25,000 nucleotides of DNA, taken from the NCBI GenBank assembly GCA_964619155.1, contig CAZUEM010000038.1:1-25000 (forward strand). Direction: 5' to 3'. Each line of letters opens with the position of its first letter. Position 1 is the stretch's first letter. The translations under genes and the position numbers were made by a program. Positions 24,971 to 25,000 of the stretch are shown here, in pieces. The notes under the pieces are model-generated. The model did not search any database and was not told where the DNA came from. It saw only the letters and a list, made by a program, of their open reading frames with translations. The stretch is from CAIXRL01 sp964619155. Lineage in GTDB: Bacteria; Eisenbacteria; RBG-16-71-46.

Positions 24971-25000
24971 CGCGCGCCGCCCGCGGCCGCGCGCCAGGCG
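24967..25000 (-). CDS. C-terminal end of a gene cut by the window edge
   Basis: Ten or eleven codons, ending AWRAAAGGAR and TGA at 24969-24967, overlap the flippase GTG. The claim rests only on the GTGA coupling pattern used three other times here; the product cannot be named. Confidence 0.35.
   Translation of the reverse strand, partial: AWRAAAGGAR

Overview
The window is a very GC-rich (about 75% by eye), densely packed bacterial chromosome segment. Sec signal peptides, a lipobox lipoprotein, an outer-membrane beta-barrel, a LytM-type peptidase and a WcaJ-like phosphoglycosyltransferase point to a diderm. The mix of a eukaryote-like kinase with TPRs, a stand-alone B12-mutase catalytic subunit and secreted propellers fits an uncultured lineage such as Candidatus Eisenbacteria or a deltaproteobacterium/myxobacterium. 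That placement is inference; no rRNA, tRNA or CRISPR array was seen.

Layout. 1-47: two tandem copies of a 19-bp hairpin-forming repeat that also supply the last codons and stop of the first gene. 40-3931 (minus): a three-gene overlapping operon of acyl-CoA mutase catalytic subunit, a one-TM acidic protein and a polytopic membrane protein, behind a clear TTGACC-N18-TACCCT promoter. 4176-4859 (plus): a short CDF-like cation transporter wedged between the mutase and its GTPase chaperone MeaB (4856-5869, minus). 6154-9621 (minus): an envelope operon of YraN, an MGDG-synthase/MurG-type glycosyltransferase, a DUF3887-M23 peptidase and an outer-membrane barrel. 9751-10707 (minus): a secreted beta-propeller, divergent from a Ser/Thr kinase-TPR receptor (10959-13592, plus) that has its own promoter and ends in a 26-bp perfect hairpin. 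13663-15366 (minus): an unknown 174-aa protein, then rnhB and rplS. 15616-17182 (minus): a lipoprotein, dut and a two-TM protein. 17341-18753 (minus): an HNH endonuclease carrying two 18-bp palindromes in its linker, followed by about 530 bp without a convincing gene. 19281-25000: a surface polysaccharide locus, with a WcaJ-type initiating transferase (plus) facing flippase, methyltransferase and two glycosyltransferases (minus).

How the genes work together. The left part is acyl-CoA (probably propionate/methylmalonyl) metabolism: mutase plus MeaB, with the B12-binding subunit missing from the window. The middle is envelope building and housekeeping (L19, RNase HII, dUTPase). The right end builds and exports a lipid-linked oligosaccharide.

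The most unusual signals are: (i) an identical short C-terminal tail, S-W-G-x-I-K-x-L-aromatic, on two unrelated exported proteins; (ii) the paired palindromes inside the HNH gene, which add LVPEPV twice to the protein; (iii) the GGGGGTCAGAATCACTGAC repeats and a diverged third copy at 19200; (iv) a 148-bp imperfect palindrome with 22-bp perfect arms between convergent genes; and (v) repeated use of GTGA stop/start overlaps.
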